A DNA stretch of 64,000 bases from Gemmatimonadota bacterium (GCA_028874905.1 JAPPGZ010000092.1:13300-77299); one strand, 5' to 3'. Shown: positions 1 to 10,237, counted from the stretch's first letter. Notes: a model not told the origin generated them from the letters alone. Made by a program: numbers and translations.

Positions 1-1
1 G

Positions 2-522
2 AGTTCGTCGGCGCCGTCGGCGCGGGCCGCCCCCACCCCCCCCGCCCCCCCCCCGTGGGGGGCCCCGCCCGCCCCGGGGGGGGGGGGCCGGGGCCCGCCG
101 CCCGCGGCGCCGCCCTCGCGGCCCCGGGGCGAGACGCCCGCACGGCACGCGGCTTCCGCCGACCAGCCGCCCATGCCCGTCATCCACCCGGATCTGACCG
201 CACGGCGCTGGGCGTCGCGCCTTACCGCCGAGTTCAGGAGCGGTGCGTGTCACGCGGGATGCTACGAGACCTCGGTGGTGATGGCCGCCGCCCCGGAACT
301 GGTTCGCGAGGACGAGCGGCGTGGATTGCCAGAAAACCCCGCCTCGCTGTTGGTCGCGATCCGTGACGGTGCGGCCACCTTCGAGGAGGCGGGGGTCGCG
401 GCTGCCTACTGCGGGAACCCCGCCGCCGCCACCCGTGAGGAAGGGGAGGAGACCCTGAAGGTTCTGGGGCGGATCGTGGTCGAAGCGGTGCAGGAGCGGC
501 TGGGGCGAGAGACGAGGCCGGC

Positions 523-526
<4 letters not shown>
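2..526 (+). CDS. Creatininase-family amidohydrolase, 5' partial
   Basis: This is the C-terminal part of a creatininase-fold metal-dependent hydrolase. The family signature is visible as GACHAGCYETS (near 238-270) followed by a PELV segment. The frame is open to the window edge and reads plausibly from about position 122; the first ~110 bases are C/G homopolymers that may hide assembly error. The stop overlaps the next start as ATGA, so it is translationally coupled to the SDR. Creatininase-fold enzymes open cyclic or formyl amides, and the archaeal member ArfB is a deformylase. The operon has tryptophan dioxygenase and kynureninase but no recognisable N-formylkynurenine formamidase, so this protein is a candidate for that step; that is inference only. 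Family call sure, substrate not. Confidence 0.75.
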
Positions 527-1355
<829 letters not shown>

Positions 1356-1359
<4 letters not shown>

Positions 1360-1862
1360 CGTTCGAGATCGTGAACCCGGCGGCGCTGGGCCCTCCCCGC
1401 GGCTGGAACAACGGGATGCTCGCGCCGGAGGGGGGCAGGGTGCTCTTCGTCGCGGGGCAGGTCGGGGTGGACGGTGCCGGGGTGGGGGGCGATCGGCAGG
1501 GGGCCGGTCGAGGGGGGGGCGATCGCGAGGGTGCAGTCGGGGAGGGGGCCGAACCACGGGATCGAGAGGCCGCCGGCAGCCCGCTGGCGCACCAGTTCGG
1601 CGCCGCGCTGGCCAACGTCGTGCGCGTAGTCGAGGCGGCCGGGGGCACGGTGGCCAATGTCGGCCGGCTCACCATCTACGTGACCGACATGGATGCCTAT
1701 CGCGGATCGCTGGCCGAGATCGGGGCCGCGTACAGGACTGTGTTCGGCAAGCACTTCCCGGCCATGGCGCTGGTGGCTGTCACCGAACTGGTCGATCCGC
1801 GCGCGGTGGTGGAGATCGAAGCCACGGCGGTGATCCCCGTTGGACCGGAGAGCACCACGTGA
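1356..1862 (+). CDS. RidA-family enamine/imine deaminase with G-rich insert
   Basis: RidA (YjgF/UK114) proteins hydrolyse reactive enamines and imines. The family pattern is clear: VLFVAGQVG near residue 30, ANVVRVVEAAGG, LTIYVTDM, and a C-terminal ALVAVTELVDPRAVVEIEATAV segment. At 168 aa it is about 30 residues longer than typical. The excess is a Gly/Arg/Asp/Glu stretch (about residues 45-76, DNA 1486-1583) placed where the family has only a short loop. The start overlaps the SDR stop as ATGA. The anthraniloyl-CoA monooxygenase product is an enamine, so a role in removing the amino group is attractive but inferred. Family call sure; the insert may be real or a sequence artefact. Confidence 0.88.
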
Positions 1863-1956
1863 CCGCGAAGGCAGCCGCCGAGGAGATGGGGACCATCACG
1901 CAGGCTCGGCCGGGCGCTCACCACGCTACCTTGCCGCCCACTGCGAAGGAGAAGCC

Positions 1957-2778
1957 ATGACCGACCTCAAATCCCCTCGGCTGGAGAGCCCGCGCTCGTT
2001 TCTCCTGGACTGGGACGAGGAGACGAGCGTTGCCCGAATCACGCTCAACCGGCCGGAGCGTCTGAACGCGCTGACCTTCGAGGTCTACGACGAGTTGCGG
2101 AACACGTTTCGGGCGCTGGACAGCGAACCCGAGGTGCGCGCGGTCGTGATTACGGGTGCGGGGCGCGGGTTCTGTACCGGCGGCGACGTCGAGGATATCA
2201 TCGGGCCGCTGTTCGAGCGGGATTTCGAGGGGCTGCTGGAGTTCACGCGCATGACGTGCGACCTGATTCTCGCGATGCGGCAGTGCCGTCAGCCGGTGAT
2301 CGGGGCGCTGAACGGCACCGTGGCGGGCGCGGGCGCGGTGATTGCCACGGCTTGCGATGTGCGGATCGCGGCGGAGTCGGCCCGGATCGCGTATCTGTTC
2401 ACGCGGGTCGGGCTTTCGGGCGCGGACATGGGAGCAGCGTGGCTGCTGCCGCGGATCGTCGGCTTCGGGCGGGCGAGCGAGCTGCTCATGACCGGCGAGT
2501 TCGTCGACGCGGCCGAGGCCCACCGGATCGGGCTCTACAACCGGGTGGTGCCGGACGGCGAGGCGCTCGCGGCGGCGACGGCGTTTGCGGAGAAGCTGGC
2601 GAGCGGGCCGTCGTTTGCGCTGCAGATGACCAAGGAGGCGCTCAACCGGGAGGCGCACATGGAGCTGCACGACGCGCTCGAGGCCGAGGCGCGGGTGCAG
2701 GCGGCCTGCATGCTCAACCCCAATTTCCGCGAGGCGTACGATGCGTTCGTGGAAAAGCGGAAGCCGCGTTTTGTTTGA
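1957..2778 (+). CDS. Enoyl-CoA hydratase/isomerase family protein
   Basis: A 273-aa crotonase-fold protein. It has RITLNRPERLNALT, an oxyanion-hole region GAGRGFCTGGD and a second GTVAGAGAVIATACDVRIA segment. The start ATG at 1957 follows GAAGGAGAAG, a good ribosome binding site; the frame is open further upstream but that part does not resemble the family. It begins 94 bp after ridA and its end overlaps the acyl-CoA dehydrogenase by 38 bp. In the operon it is a likely hydratase or ring hydrolase for alicyclic CoA intermediates made from anthraniloyl-CoA; the exact substrate is inferred. Confidence 0.9.
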   Translation: MTDLKSPRLESPRSFLLDWDEETSVARITLNRPERLNALTFEVYDELRNTFRALDSEPEVRAVVITGAGRGFCTGGDVEDIIGPLFERDFEGLLEFTRMTCDLILAMRQCRQPVIGALNGTVAGAGAVIATACDVRIAAESARIAYLFTRVGLSGADMGAAWLLPRIVGFGRASELLMTGEFVDAAEAHRIGLYNRVVPDGEALAAATAFAEKLASGPSFALQMTKEALNREAHMELHDALEAEARVQAACMLNPNFREAYDAFVEKRKPRFV

Positions 2779-3928
2779 CGGCGGCGGGCTGGCGCTGGAT
2801 CCGGTGGCGGCGTTCATCGAGCCGTCGCACCGGGAGTACCGCGAGCGGGTACTGGCGTTTTGCGAGGAGGAGATCGGCGAGGGGCGCGATCCGGACACCG
2901 ATGCGGCCGCGCGGGCGCGGGCTCGGGAGCTTGTGGGACGGATGGGGGCGGCGGGGCTCTTCCGCCCTATTGCCGAGGGGGATGTGCGGGGCTGTCTGGT
3001 CGCGCGCGAGGTGCTTGCGTGGTGGTCGCCGCTCGCGGACGCGGTCTTTGCGCTGCAGGGACTGAGCGCGACACCGGGGCTGATCCGCGAGGAGGATCCC
3101 GGTGGGTGGGTGGAGCGCGCGATGGCGGGCGAGGCAATGGGTGCCTTCGCCATGACCGAGTGGGAGGCGGGCTCCGATGTGGGGTCCATGACCACCGTGG
3201 CGGTGCCGGACGGGTCCGGCTTCAGGCTGAACGGTGGAAAGGCCTTCATCTCCAATGCCGGCATCGCGGATTTCTACGTCGTCTTCGCCTCGACCGACCC
3301 GGATGTGGGGACCTGGGGGATCTCTTGCTTTGTCGTACCCGCCGACGCGGACGGGTTCGAGTTCACCGGATCGCTGGTCATGAGCGCTCCGCATCCGCTG
3401 GGAGAGGTAAAGTTCAATGACTGCCTGGTTCCCGGCAGCGCTCTTCTGGGCGAAGTCGGCGGCGGCTTCAAGATCGGCATGGCGACGCTCGACCGGCTGC
3501 GCCCCACGGTGGCGGCGGCGGCCTGCGGGATGGCGGGCAGGGCGCTCTGGGAGGCCGTCGACCACGCACGCGGACGAGAACAGTTCGGGAAGCGCCTGGC
3601 TTCGTTCCAGCTGGTCCAGGAAAAGCTGTCCTCTTCGGCCATTGACCTGACCGCAGGACGCCTGCTGGCGTACCGGGCGGGTTGGGCGAAGGACCGGGGC
3701 GCCGAGCGAATCACGATGGAGGCCGCGATGGCGAAGGCGTTCTCGACCGAGGCGGCGCAGCGGATCGTGGACCGCGCGGTGCAGGTGCTGGGGGGTCGGG
3801 GAGTTCTGGCGGGCCATCCGGTCGACCATCTGTATCGGAGTGTGAGGTCACTGCGGATCTACGAGGGGACGACCGAGATCCAGCACCTGATCGTAGGGGG
3901 CGGGCTCGTGCGAGGTGATGCGGGGTGA
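2741..3928 (+). CDS. Acyl-CoA dehydrogenase
   Basis: A 395-aa FAD-dependent acyl-CoA dehydrogenase with AMTEWEAGSD (substrate and FAD contact region), a REQFGKRLASFQLVQ segment and the catalytic glutamate (E375) in YEGTTEIQ near the C terminus. The N terminus overlaps the hydratase gene; a TTG about 12 codons in is an alternative start. The stop overlaps the GTG start of the monooxygenase as GTGA. It probably oxidises an alicyclic or ring-opened CoA ester in the anthraniloyl-CoA route; the substrate is inferred from context. Confidence 0.92.
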   Translation: MRSWKSGSRVLFDGGGLALDPVAAFIEPSHREYRERVLAFCEEEIGEGRDPDTDAAARARARELVGRMGAAGLFRPIAEGDVRGCLVAREVLAWWSPLADAVFALQGLSATPGLIREEDPGGWVERAMAGEAMGAFAMTEWEAGSDVGSMTTVAVPDGSGFRLNGGKAFISNAGIADFYVVFASTDPDVGTWGISCFVVPADADGFEFTGSLVMSAPHPLGEVKFNDCLVPGSALLGEVGGGFKIGMATLDRLRPTVAAAACGMAGRALWEAVDHARGREQFGKRLASFQLVQEKLSSSAIDLTAGRLLAYRAGWAKDRGAERITMEAAMAKAFSTEAAQRIVDRAVQVLGGRGVLAGHPVDHLYRSVRSLRIYEGTTEIQHLIVGGGLVRGDAG

Positions 3929-6309
3929 AGGTCAACGTGATCGGCGGCGGACCCGGGGGGCTCTTTGCCGCGCTGCTGCTCAAGAAATCGGATCCGGCGA
4001 GGCGAATCGATGTCTTCGAGCGCAACCGGCCGGATGACACATTCGGCTTCGGGGTCGTCTTCTCCGATGCGACGCTGGAGGAGGTGGCCGAGGCGGATCC
4101 GGCTACGTTCCGCGCCATCGAAGAGGGCTTCTACCACTGGGACGACATCCACATTCACTACCAGGGCGAGCTCCTGGAGTCGACCGGACACGGCTTTGCG
4201 GGGCTGTCGCGCCGGGAACTGCTGCTGCTGCTTCAGCGGCGCTGCCGCGAAGTCGGGGTCGGACTGCACTTCGAGACCGACGTCGGCGATCCGCCTGCCG
4301 GGGAGGCGAGGGGCGCGGGGATGGCTTCGCGCTTCCTCGATGCCGACCTCGTGATTGGCGCCGACGGGCTCAACAGCGTGGTGCGGGAGCGGTTTGCGGA
4401 GATGTTCGAGCCGGTTGTGGACCTGAGGCCCAACCGCTTCGTCTGGCTGGGTACGACGCGGCCCTTCCCCGCGTTCACCTTCTACTTCCGCGAGGACGAG
4501 CACGGGCTGTGGCGCGTGCACGCCTACCAGTATGACGCTTCGGGGAAATCGACCTTCATCGTGGAGGCTACCGAACGAACCTGGCGCCGGGCGGGCATGG
4601 ACACGGCCAGCGAGCGGGAGACGGTGTGCTTTCTGGCGCGGCTGTTTGCGGAGGAACTCGAAGGGCACGCGCTGATCTGCAACCGATCCGTGTGGCGACA
4701 GTTCCCCACGATTGTGAACGCGCGCTGGTCGTCTGAAAACGTAGTGCTGATCGGGGATGCGGCGCACACGGCGCACTTCTCTGTGGGATCGGGGACCCGC
4801 CTGGCCATGTTGGACGCGATTGCGCTGGCCGGGGCGATGGAAGGGGTGGCTGATGGAAGCGATGGACGGTCCCTCCCCGAAGCCCTCGGCGCCTACGAGG
4901 CGGAGCGCCGGCGGCCGGTGGAGTCGCTGCAGCGGGCGGCGCAGGCCAGTCTGCAGTGGTTCGAGGACACGGAGCGCTACTTTCGGCTCGAGCCGGTCCA
5001 GTTCGGTTTCTCGCTGCTTACGCGAAGTCTGCGGATCTCGCACGAAAACCTGCGGGAGCGCGACCCGGCGTTCGTGGACCGCGTGGACCATTGGGTGGCA
5101 CGGCAGGCGGAGGTGCAGGCAGGGCTGACCATTGCCGAGAACGAGGCGGCCCAGGGGATCGACCGGGGCGCTGCCGACCGCGCGCCTCCTCCTCCCCTCT
5201 TCACGCCGTTCCGCCTGCGCGACCTGGTGCTCGCCAACCGGGTGGGCGTGTCGGCCATGTGCCAGTACTCGGCCGAAGACGGGACGGTCGAAGACTGGCA
5301 CCTCGTGAACCTCGGCTCGCGCGCGATCGGCGGTGCTGGGCTGGTGATGGCCGAGATGACCGCGGTCGGGCGGGACGGTCGCATCTCGCCGGGTTGCGCG
5401 GGCATCTACGACGAAGGCCACGTGGCCGCGTGGCGCCGACTGGTCGAGTTTGTGAAACGCTTCACAAGCGCACACGTGGGCATCCAGCTCGGCCACGCTG
5501 GCCGCAAGGGTTCGACGCGGCTGGACTGGGAGGGTCCGAACGAGCCTCTGGAGGAAGGGGCCTGGCCGATCGTGTCGGCCTCGCCGATCGGGTACTTCGA
5601 GCACAGTCCCGTGCCGGCGGAGCTGGACGCGGTGGGGATGGAGGCGCTGATCGCGGAATTCGAGCGCTCCACCGAAATGGCGGCGGAGGCCGGCTTCGAC
5701 ATTGTCGAGATCCATATGGCGCACGGGTATCTCCTCGCGAGCTTCCTGTCCCCGCTCACCAACCGGCGCACCGACCGCTACGGCGGCAGCCTCGTTAACC
5801 GGCTTCGCTTTCCGCTGCGTGTAGTCGACGCGGTACGGTCACGGTGGCCGGACGAGCGCCCGCTCTCGGTGAGGCTGTCCGCGGTGGACTGGTGGCCCGG
5901 CGGCAACGAACTGGAAGACGCCGTCGAGATCGCGCGAGCGCTGAAGGCCCGTGGCTGTGACATCGTGGACGTGTCGGCGGGTCAGACGGTGCCCTACCAG
6001 CAGCCGCGCTACGGCCGTCAGTTTCAGACGCCGTTCGCCGACCGGATTCGGCACGAGGTCGGTATCGCGACCATGGCGGTGGGCAACATCTCGTCGTTCG
6101 AGGACGTCAACGGGATTATCGCGGCGGGGAGGGCGGACCTCTGCCTCATGGCGCGCGCCCACCTTTGGGATCCATACTGGACGAGGCACGCCGCGTACGC
6201 GCTGGGGTATCCGCTCCCGTGGCCTCCGCAGTACGAGACGCTGAACAACTACACGCCGCGGTTCGGGTCGGCCGCCGGCGCCTACGGACCGGACACCGGA
6301 GATGAGTGA
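3925..6309 (+). CDS. abmA: Anthraniloyl-CoA monooxygenase/reductase (two-domain flavoprotein)
   Basis: A 794-aa fusion of an aromatic-ring monooxygenase and an Old Yellow Enzyme-type reductase. The N-terminal FAD domain starts VIGGGPGGLF and has GDAAHTAHFSVGSGT near residue 277. The C-terminal FMN TIM barrel, from about residue 421, has LFTPFRLRDL, QLGHAGRKGS, a TDRYGGS segment and LMARAHLWDPYWT. This architecture is known in anthraniloyl-CoA monooxygenase and salicylyl-CoA 5-hydroxylase, which oxygenate then reduce the ring of an aryl-CoA. Tryptophan dioxygenase and kynureninase beside it favour anthraniloyl-CoA. The GTG start overlaps the previous stop (GTGA) and the end overlaps kynA by 8 bp. 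No aryl-CoA ligase is in view; it may lie upstream of the window. Confidence 0.9.
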   Translation: MKVNVIGGGPGGLFAALLLKKSDPARRIDVFERNRPDDTFGFGVVFSDATLEEVAEADPATFRAIEEGFYHWDDIHIHYQGELLESTGHGFAGLSRRELLLLLQRRCREVGVGLHFETDVGDPPAGEARGAGMASRFLDADLVIGADGLNSVVRERFAEMFEPVVDLRPNRFVWLGTTRPFPAFTFYFREDEHGLWRVHAYQYDASGKSTFIVEATERTWRRAGMDTASERETVCFLARLFAEELEGHALICNRSVWRQFPTIVNARWSSENVVLIGDAAHTAHFSVGSGTRLAMLDAIALAGAMEGVADGSDGRSLPEALGAYEAERRRPVESLQRAAQASLQWFEDTERYFRLEPVQFGFSLLTRSLRISHENLRERDPAFVDRVDHWVARQAEVQAGLTIAENEAAQGIDRGAADRAPPPPLFTPFRLRDLVLANRVGVSAMCQYSAEDGTVEDWHLVNLGSRAIGGAGLVMAEMTAVGRDGRISPGCAGIYDEGHVAAWRRLVEFVKRFTSAHVGIQLGHAGRKGSTRLDWEGPNEPLEEGAWPIVSASPIGYFEHSPVPAELDAVGMEALIAEFERSTEMAAEAGFDIVEIHMAHGYLLASFLSPLTNRRTDRYGGSLVNRLRFPLRVVDAVRSRWPDERPLSVRLSAVDWWPGGNELEDAVEIARALKARGCDIVDVSAGQTVPYQQPRYGRQFQTPFADRIRHEVGIATMAVGNISSFEDVNGIIAAGRADLCLMARAHLWDPYWTRHAAYALGYPLPWPPQYETLNNYTPRFGSAAGAYGPDTGDE

Positions 6310-7093
6310 CCGCGACGATTCGATGAGCTACCAGCGCTTCGCGATGCTCCCGGAGCTGCTGTCCCTGCAGCGGCCGCTCTCCGAACCGCCGGAGCACGAC
6401 GAGATGCTCTTCATCATCGTGCACCAGGTCCACGAACTGTGGTTCAAGGCGGCGCTGCACGAGCTGGACCACGCAAGAGAGCTTCTCGTCGGCGGCGATG
6501 AGGCCCGGGTGGCCGCGACCCTCAAGCGCGTGCGTTCGATCCTGAAGGTGCTGGTGGGCCAGCTGGACATCCTGGAGACCATGACGCCGGTCGAGTTCGA
6601 GTCGTTCCGCGACCGCCTCGACACGGCCAGCGGTTTCCAGTCAGCCCAGTTCAGGGAGCTGGAGTTCGCGCTGGGGATCAAGCGGGCGTCGGTGCTCAAG
6701 ACGTTCCCCGACCCCGATGAACACCGGCGGCTGAAGCGGCGACTCGAGGAACCGTCGCTCTGGGACGCCTTCCTCCGGTTCCTGGTCGGCAGAGGGTACG
6801 ATGTCCCGGACCGTGCTCTGGCCCGCGACGTGGCCGAACCCGTAGCGCCCGACCCCGAGGTGCAGGGACTGCTGGTCGATGCCTACCGCTCCGATCCGGG
6901 GCTGATCAACCTCTGCGAACGGCTGGTGGACCTGGACGAGGGGTTTCAGGAGTGGCGCTACAGGCACATCAAGATGGTGGAGCGTACGATCGGCAACAAA
7001 CCGGGGACGGGCGACAGCGCGGGGGTGGCGTACCTGGCGACCACGATGACCGCCGCGTTCCCGGATCTGTGGGAGATGAGGTCGGCGCTGTGA
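6302..7093 (+). CDS. kynA: Tryptophan 2,3-dioxygenase
   Basis: A haem enzyme that opens the indole ring of L-tryptophan to N-formylkynurenine, the first step of the kynurenine pathway. At 263 aa it is slightly short for the bacterial family. The substrate-site histidine H41 sits in HQVHELWFK and the haem-ligand histidine H222 in RHIKMVER, followed by IGNKPGTGDSAGVAYL. The start shares 8 bp (ATGAGTGA) with the end of abmA, so its expression is tied to the anthraniloyl-CoA genes. A second ATG seven codons in is possible. Confidence 0.95.
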   Translation: MSDRDDSMSYQRFAMLPELLSLQRPLSEPPEHDEMLFIIVHQVHELWFKAALHELDHARELLVGGDEARVAATLKRVRSILKVLVGQLDILETMTPVEFESFRDRLDTASGFQSAQFRELEFALGIKRASVLKTFPDPDEHRRLKRRLEEPSLWDAFLRFLVGRGYDVPDRALARDVAEPVAPDPEVQGLLVDAYRSDPGLINLCERLVDLDEGFQEWRYRHIKMVERTIGNKPGTGDSAGVAYLATTMTAAFPDLWEMRSAL

Positions 7094-7132
7094 AGGAGGG
7101 GGCCGTCGGCACGCGCCCCGACGGGACAGAGC

Positions 7133-7505
7133 CTAGCGCCGCGTCCAGATCATGATGAGCCCGCAGGCTGATCCGGTGCTGCCATACTGAATCGGAATCC
7201 CCGCTGTTCTCCTGTAGACTTCCACGCCCGCAATGGCGCTGCGCATGACAAGAACGTCGAGTTCGGCGGGCAGGCTCGAGCCGGACGGGGTCGGCCGAGA
7301 GCAGGACGCGGATGTTGCTCATCCTCCCGTACTCGACGCCGATCGAGTCGGCCCTGGTTGCGTACCCGAGGTGGGAGAACCGGACGAGGTGTTGGCCCGG
7401 ATACAGCCTGTCGCCCAGGCCAATCCCGCGGCGCACGCGAGAGGAGCCACCGCCCGCAGGGCCGGGAACCGTCGCTGGGCGCTTCGGGTCAGGCGAGGGT
7501 GCCAC
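7133..7505 (-). pseudogene. Remnant of a carboxypeptidase-regulatory/TonB-plug protein
   Basis: The minus strand between kynA and kynU carries two recognisable protein pieces in different frames. The first (about 7260-7430) reads PGQHLVRFSHLGYATR then RMSNIRVLLSADPVRLEP, the end of a carboxypeptidase-regulatory-like domain. The second (about 7133-7245) reads LPAELDVLVMRSAIAGVEVY, then IPIQYGSTGSACGLIMIWTR and a stop at 7133, the end of a TonB plug domain. The middle of such a protein is missing and the frame changes at about 7250, so this is a deleted, frameshifted gene. A living relative of the same general layout lies at 14007-15266. It fills most of the 491-bp gap between the two kyn genes. 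Confidence 0.65.
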
Positions 7506-7584
7506 CGGCGGTGGGCTCGCGCGGCGGGTGTTGTGCCCTCAAACATTGTCAGTAGATACTTCAGCGAAGGAGGCTAGGTTCCCG

Positions 7585-8820
7585 ATGGCAACTACCACGG
7601 CCGCGCTGGCCCGGCACTATTCGCGCTTCCAGGTGTCGGACCGCGTGTTGCTCACCGGGCACTCCCACCAGGCGTGGCCGGATGTGGCGTTTTCCGCCCA
7701 GAAGCAGGCGTGGCTGGATGCCGCCGAGTTCGTGGACGACAAGTGGGGACGCGCCTTCGAGGTGGCCGACGAGGTGCGGGCGGGATTCCGACGGCTGCTT
7801 GAAGACCCGGACGGGCACATCGCGCTGGGGCAGAACACGCACGAATTGGTCATCCGGTTCCTTTCGGCGTTGCCGCTGCGTGAGCGGCCGCGCCTGGTCA
7901 CCACCGACGGCGAGTTCCACACGATCCGGCGCCAGCTCGATCGGCTGGAGGCCGACGGGATCGAGATCGTCCGGGTGCCGACGGGTGCAGACGACACGGC
8001 TAACGGGCGAGGAGTGGTCGCCGAGCGACTCGTGGATGCCGTGGACGACCGGACCGCCGCGGTGCTGGTATCGTCGGTCCTGTTCCGGGACGCGCGGATC
8101 GTGGAAGGGCTGGACGAAGTGGCCGCGGCGTGCGCCTGCGTGGGGGCGGAGTTGCTCGTGGACGCCTACCATTCCCTCAACGCGGTACCGTTTTCGGTCG
8201 TGGAGATGGGGCTGGAGGGCGCGTTCGTGGTGGGCGGCGGGTACAAGTACTGCCAGTTGGGGGAAGGGAACTGCTTCCTGAGGTTCCCGCGGGACTGCGG
8301 GTTGCGGCCCGTGCTGACGGGTTGGTTCGCCGAGTTCGGGACGCTGTCGGAGGGGCCTGGGGCAGATGGGTCCGCGGCTGATGGCGGCGTTGCATACGGG
8401 GAGGGGCACCTCCGGTTCGCGGGGTCCACCTACGACCCGGTCAGCCATTACCGGGCCGCGGCGGTTTTCGCGTTCTTCCGGGAGCAGGGGCTGAATGTCG
8501 AGCGGCTGCGTGAGATCAGCCTGAGCCAGATCCGGCGGCTGGCGGCTGGCGTGGACGCGCTGGACCTGGACCCGGGGGTGCTGTATCGGGATCGTGCCGC
8601 GCGATTGTCACGCCGCGGCGGTTTTCTGACCGTGGAGACGCCCCGCGCCGGGGAGATCTGCTGCAAGCTGCGCGGGCTCGGCGTCTACGCCGACTTCCGG
8701 GGCCGTGTGCTGCGCATGGGCCCCGCGCCGTACGTGACCGGGGAGCAGCTGGATAGGGCGGTGGCCGCGTTGGGCGAGGTGGTGGTGGGGCTGGAGAGCA
8801 CGCAAACCGTGCAGGCGTGA
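7585..8820 (+). CDS. kynU: Kynureninase (fold-type I PLP enzyme)
   Basis: A 411-aa aminotransferase class V-like PLP enzyme, the usual size for kynureninase, which cleaves L-kynurenine to anthranilate and alanine. The Schiff-base lysine is K221 in GGGYKYCQLGEG, preceded by LLVDAYHSLNAVPF with the PLP-contacting Asp. The frame is open 91 codons further upstream, but ATG 7585 is chosen because GAAGGAGG lies at 7566-7573 and upstream residues overlap the antisense pseudogene and look non-homologous. Located after kynA and abmA, it would supply anthranilate for CoA activation. The family has divergent members, so activity should be held slightly below the fold call. Confidence 0.85.
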   Translation: MATTTAALARHYSRFQVSDRVLLTGHSHQAWPDVAFSAQKQAWLDAAEFVDDKWGRAFEVADEVRAGFRRLLEDPDGHIALGQNTHELVIRFLSALPLRERPRLVTTDGEFHTIRRQLDRLEADGIEIVRVPTGADDTANGRGVVAERLVDAVDDRTAAVLVSSVLFRDARIVEGLDEVAAACACVGAELLVDAYHSLNAVPFSVVEMGLEGAFVVGGGYKYCQLGEGNCFLRFPRDCGLRPVLTGWFAEFGTLSEGPGADGSAADGGVAYGEGHLRFAGSTYDPVSHYRAAAVFAFFREQGLNVERLREISLSQIRRLAAGVDALDLDPGVLYRDRAARLSRRGGFLTVETPRAGEICCKLRGLGVYADFRGRVLRMGPAPYVTGEQLDRAVAALGEVVVGLESTQTVQA

Positions 8821-8836
8821 TCTCGTCGCGCCGACG

Positions 8837-10237
8837 TCACCGCACCATCCGCTCCAACTCCTCCGGCTCCCTCGGCAGCGCCGACGTCAGCACCTCGACG
8901 CCGCCCTCCGTCACCAGCACCACCTCTTCGACGAACACCGAGACCCCGATCTCGTGGTTGTAGTACCACGGCTCGATCGTGAAGATCATGCCGGGCGCCA
9001 GAGGCTCGTCGAGCAGTGCAGGATCGCCCGCCGAAAGCCCGATGTGGTGGCCGAAGAACGACGGCGTCTGCATGAACGGCTCCTCGTGATCCGGAATCGC
9101 GGCGTACGCGACCGCCGTCAGTTCCCGAAGGGTCACACCCGGTCGGACTGCCGCAATGATCGCCTCGGCGGCGCTGGTGCTGACCGTGAGCTTCTCGCGC
9201 TGCACGTCGGTGAAGGTTCCGTCCACGGGGAACGTCCGCCCGATATCGCTCACATAGCCATTGACTTCGCACCCCACGTCGAGAATCACCAGGTCGCCGT
9301 CGCGCAGCCCCCGGTTGCGGCGGTCGTAGTGGGCCGCGAGGATGCGCCACGGCCACAGGCTGTTGGGCCCGGACTTCACGATCGGCGTGAACGGGATCGA
9401 CTGCGAGCCGAAAGTCCGGCAGGTCCGCTCGAACTCGCCTTGCAGCGTGCGCTCATCCACGCCGGCCCGGATCCGGCCGGCTGCCGCGCGAATCCCTGCC
9501 ATGGTCGCGTCCGCCGCAGCACGCATCCGCAGGATTTCGGCCGGCGTCTTGATCATGCGGAGCCGGGCGACCGTCTCGAACGCATTCCGGATCTCGGCCC
9601 CGGGGTAGTCGGTTTGCAGGCGGTGGATGAGGGCGTCGGTGGCATCGAGGGTGCCGATCAGCGGAACCACCAGCTCTGGAATGGGCCCTGCGGCGCCTGC
9701 ATTGACACGCAGCGCGCTCCCCTCAGCGAGCCTGTCCCGCACAAAGGCGTCCAGTTCAGCGATGTCGCGGTACCGGTCGATCCCGGCGATGCTCCGCAAC
9801 TGATAGTCCTCCAGCAGCGGCCGGCCCGGGAAGTCGTTCGGTCGGCCCGGGTTGTCGAAGCGGGGGTCGCGCGGCGGCATGAAGAGGATCGAGAGGCCCT
9901 GGTCCGCGTCGAGGACCAGCATCGACGACGGGACTTCCAGTCCGGTGAGATACCAGAAGTCCTCAAGTTGCCGGAACGTGCCTCCGTGAGTCGTGCCGTC
10001 CGAGGACGGCGTAAGCAGCAGACCGCCGCCGGTCGCGCGCAATCCATCCAGGATCCGGCCACGCCGGTATTCGTACTCCTGCGGACGGAAGTCGGGCCGC
10101 GCCCAGTCCGTGTAGCGCTGTTCCGGCGTCTGGGCGGCGAGTGCGTAAGGCAAGGCCGCCACCGGCCAGACCGCGGCGGCAGTGCCCGATGCGACGATCA
10201 GGCGCGTGACGATGCGGCGACACCGTGGTCCGGTCAT
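8837..10237 (-). CDS. Exported M24 Xaa-Pro aminopeptidase
   Basis: A 466-aa metallopeptidase of the aminopeptidase P type, which removes an N-terminal residue before proline. A signal peptide (about residues 1-35, ending ALAAQ) predicts export. An N-terminal aminopeptidase P domain precedes the catalytic pita-bread fold. The metal ligands are visible: two Asp in ILDVGCEVNGYVSDIGRTF, His in HHIGLSAGD, Glu in MIFTIEPWYY and Glu in VFVEEVVLVTEGG. The ribosome site is AGAGGA about 8 bp before the start. It is transcribed away from the panE-like gene and is converging on kynU, so it is not part of the kynurenine operon. Confidence 0.92.
   Translation of the reverse strand: MTGPRCRRIVTRLIVASGTAAAVWPVAALPYALAAQTPEQRYTDWARPDFRPQEYEYRRGRILDGLRATGGGLLLTPSSDGTTHGGTFRQLEDFWYLTGLEVPSSMLVLDADQGLSILFMPPRDPRFDNPGRPNDFPGRPLLEDYQLRSIAGIDRYRDIAELDAFVRDRLAEGSALRVNAGAAGPIPELVVPLIGTLDATDALIHRLQTDYPGAEIRNAFETVARLRMIKTPAEILRMRAAADATMAGIRAAAGRIRAGVDERTLQGEFERTCRTFGSQSIPFTPIVKSGPNSLWPWRILAAHYDRRNRGLRDGDLVILDVGCEVNGYVSDIGRTFPVDGTFTDVQREKLTVSTSAAEAIIAAVRPGVTLRELTAVAYAAIPDHEEPFMQTPSFFGHHIGLSAGDPALLDEPLAPGMIFTIEPWYYNHEIGVSVFVEEVVLVTEGGVEVLTSALPREPEELERMVR

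Noticed and set aside
1-120. Long C-runs and G-runs at the window edge, possibly a G-quadruplex or repeat element
   Set aside because: The pattern looks like low-complexity or unreliable contig-end sequence, and the creatininase frame runs through it; no independent element can be argued.
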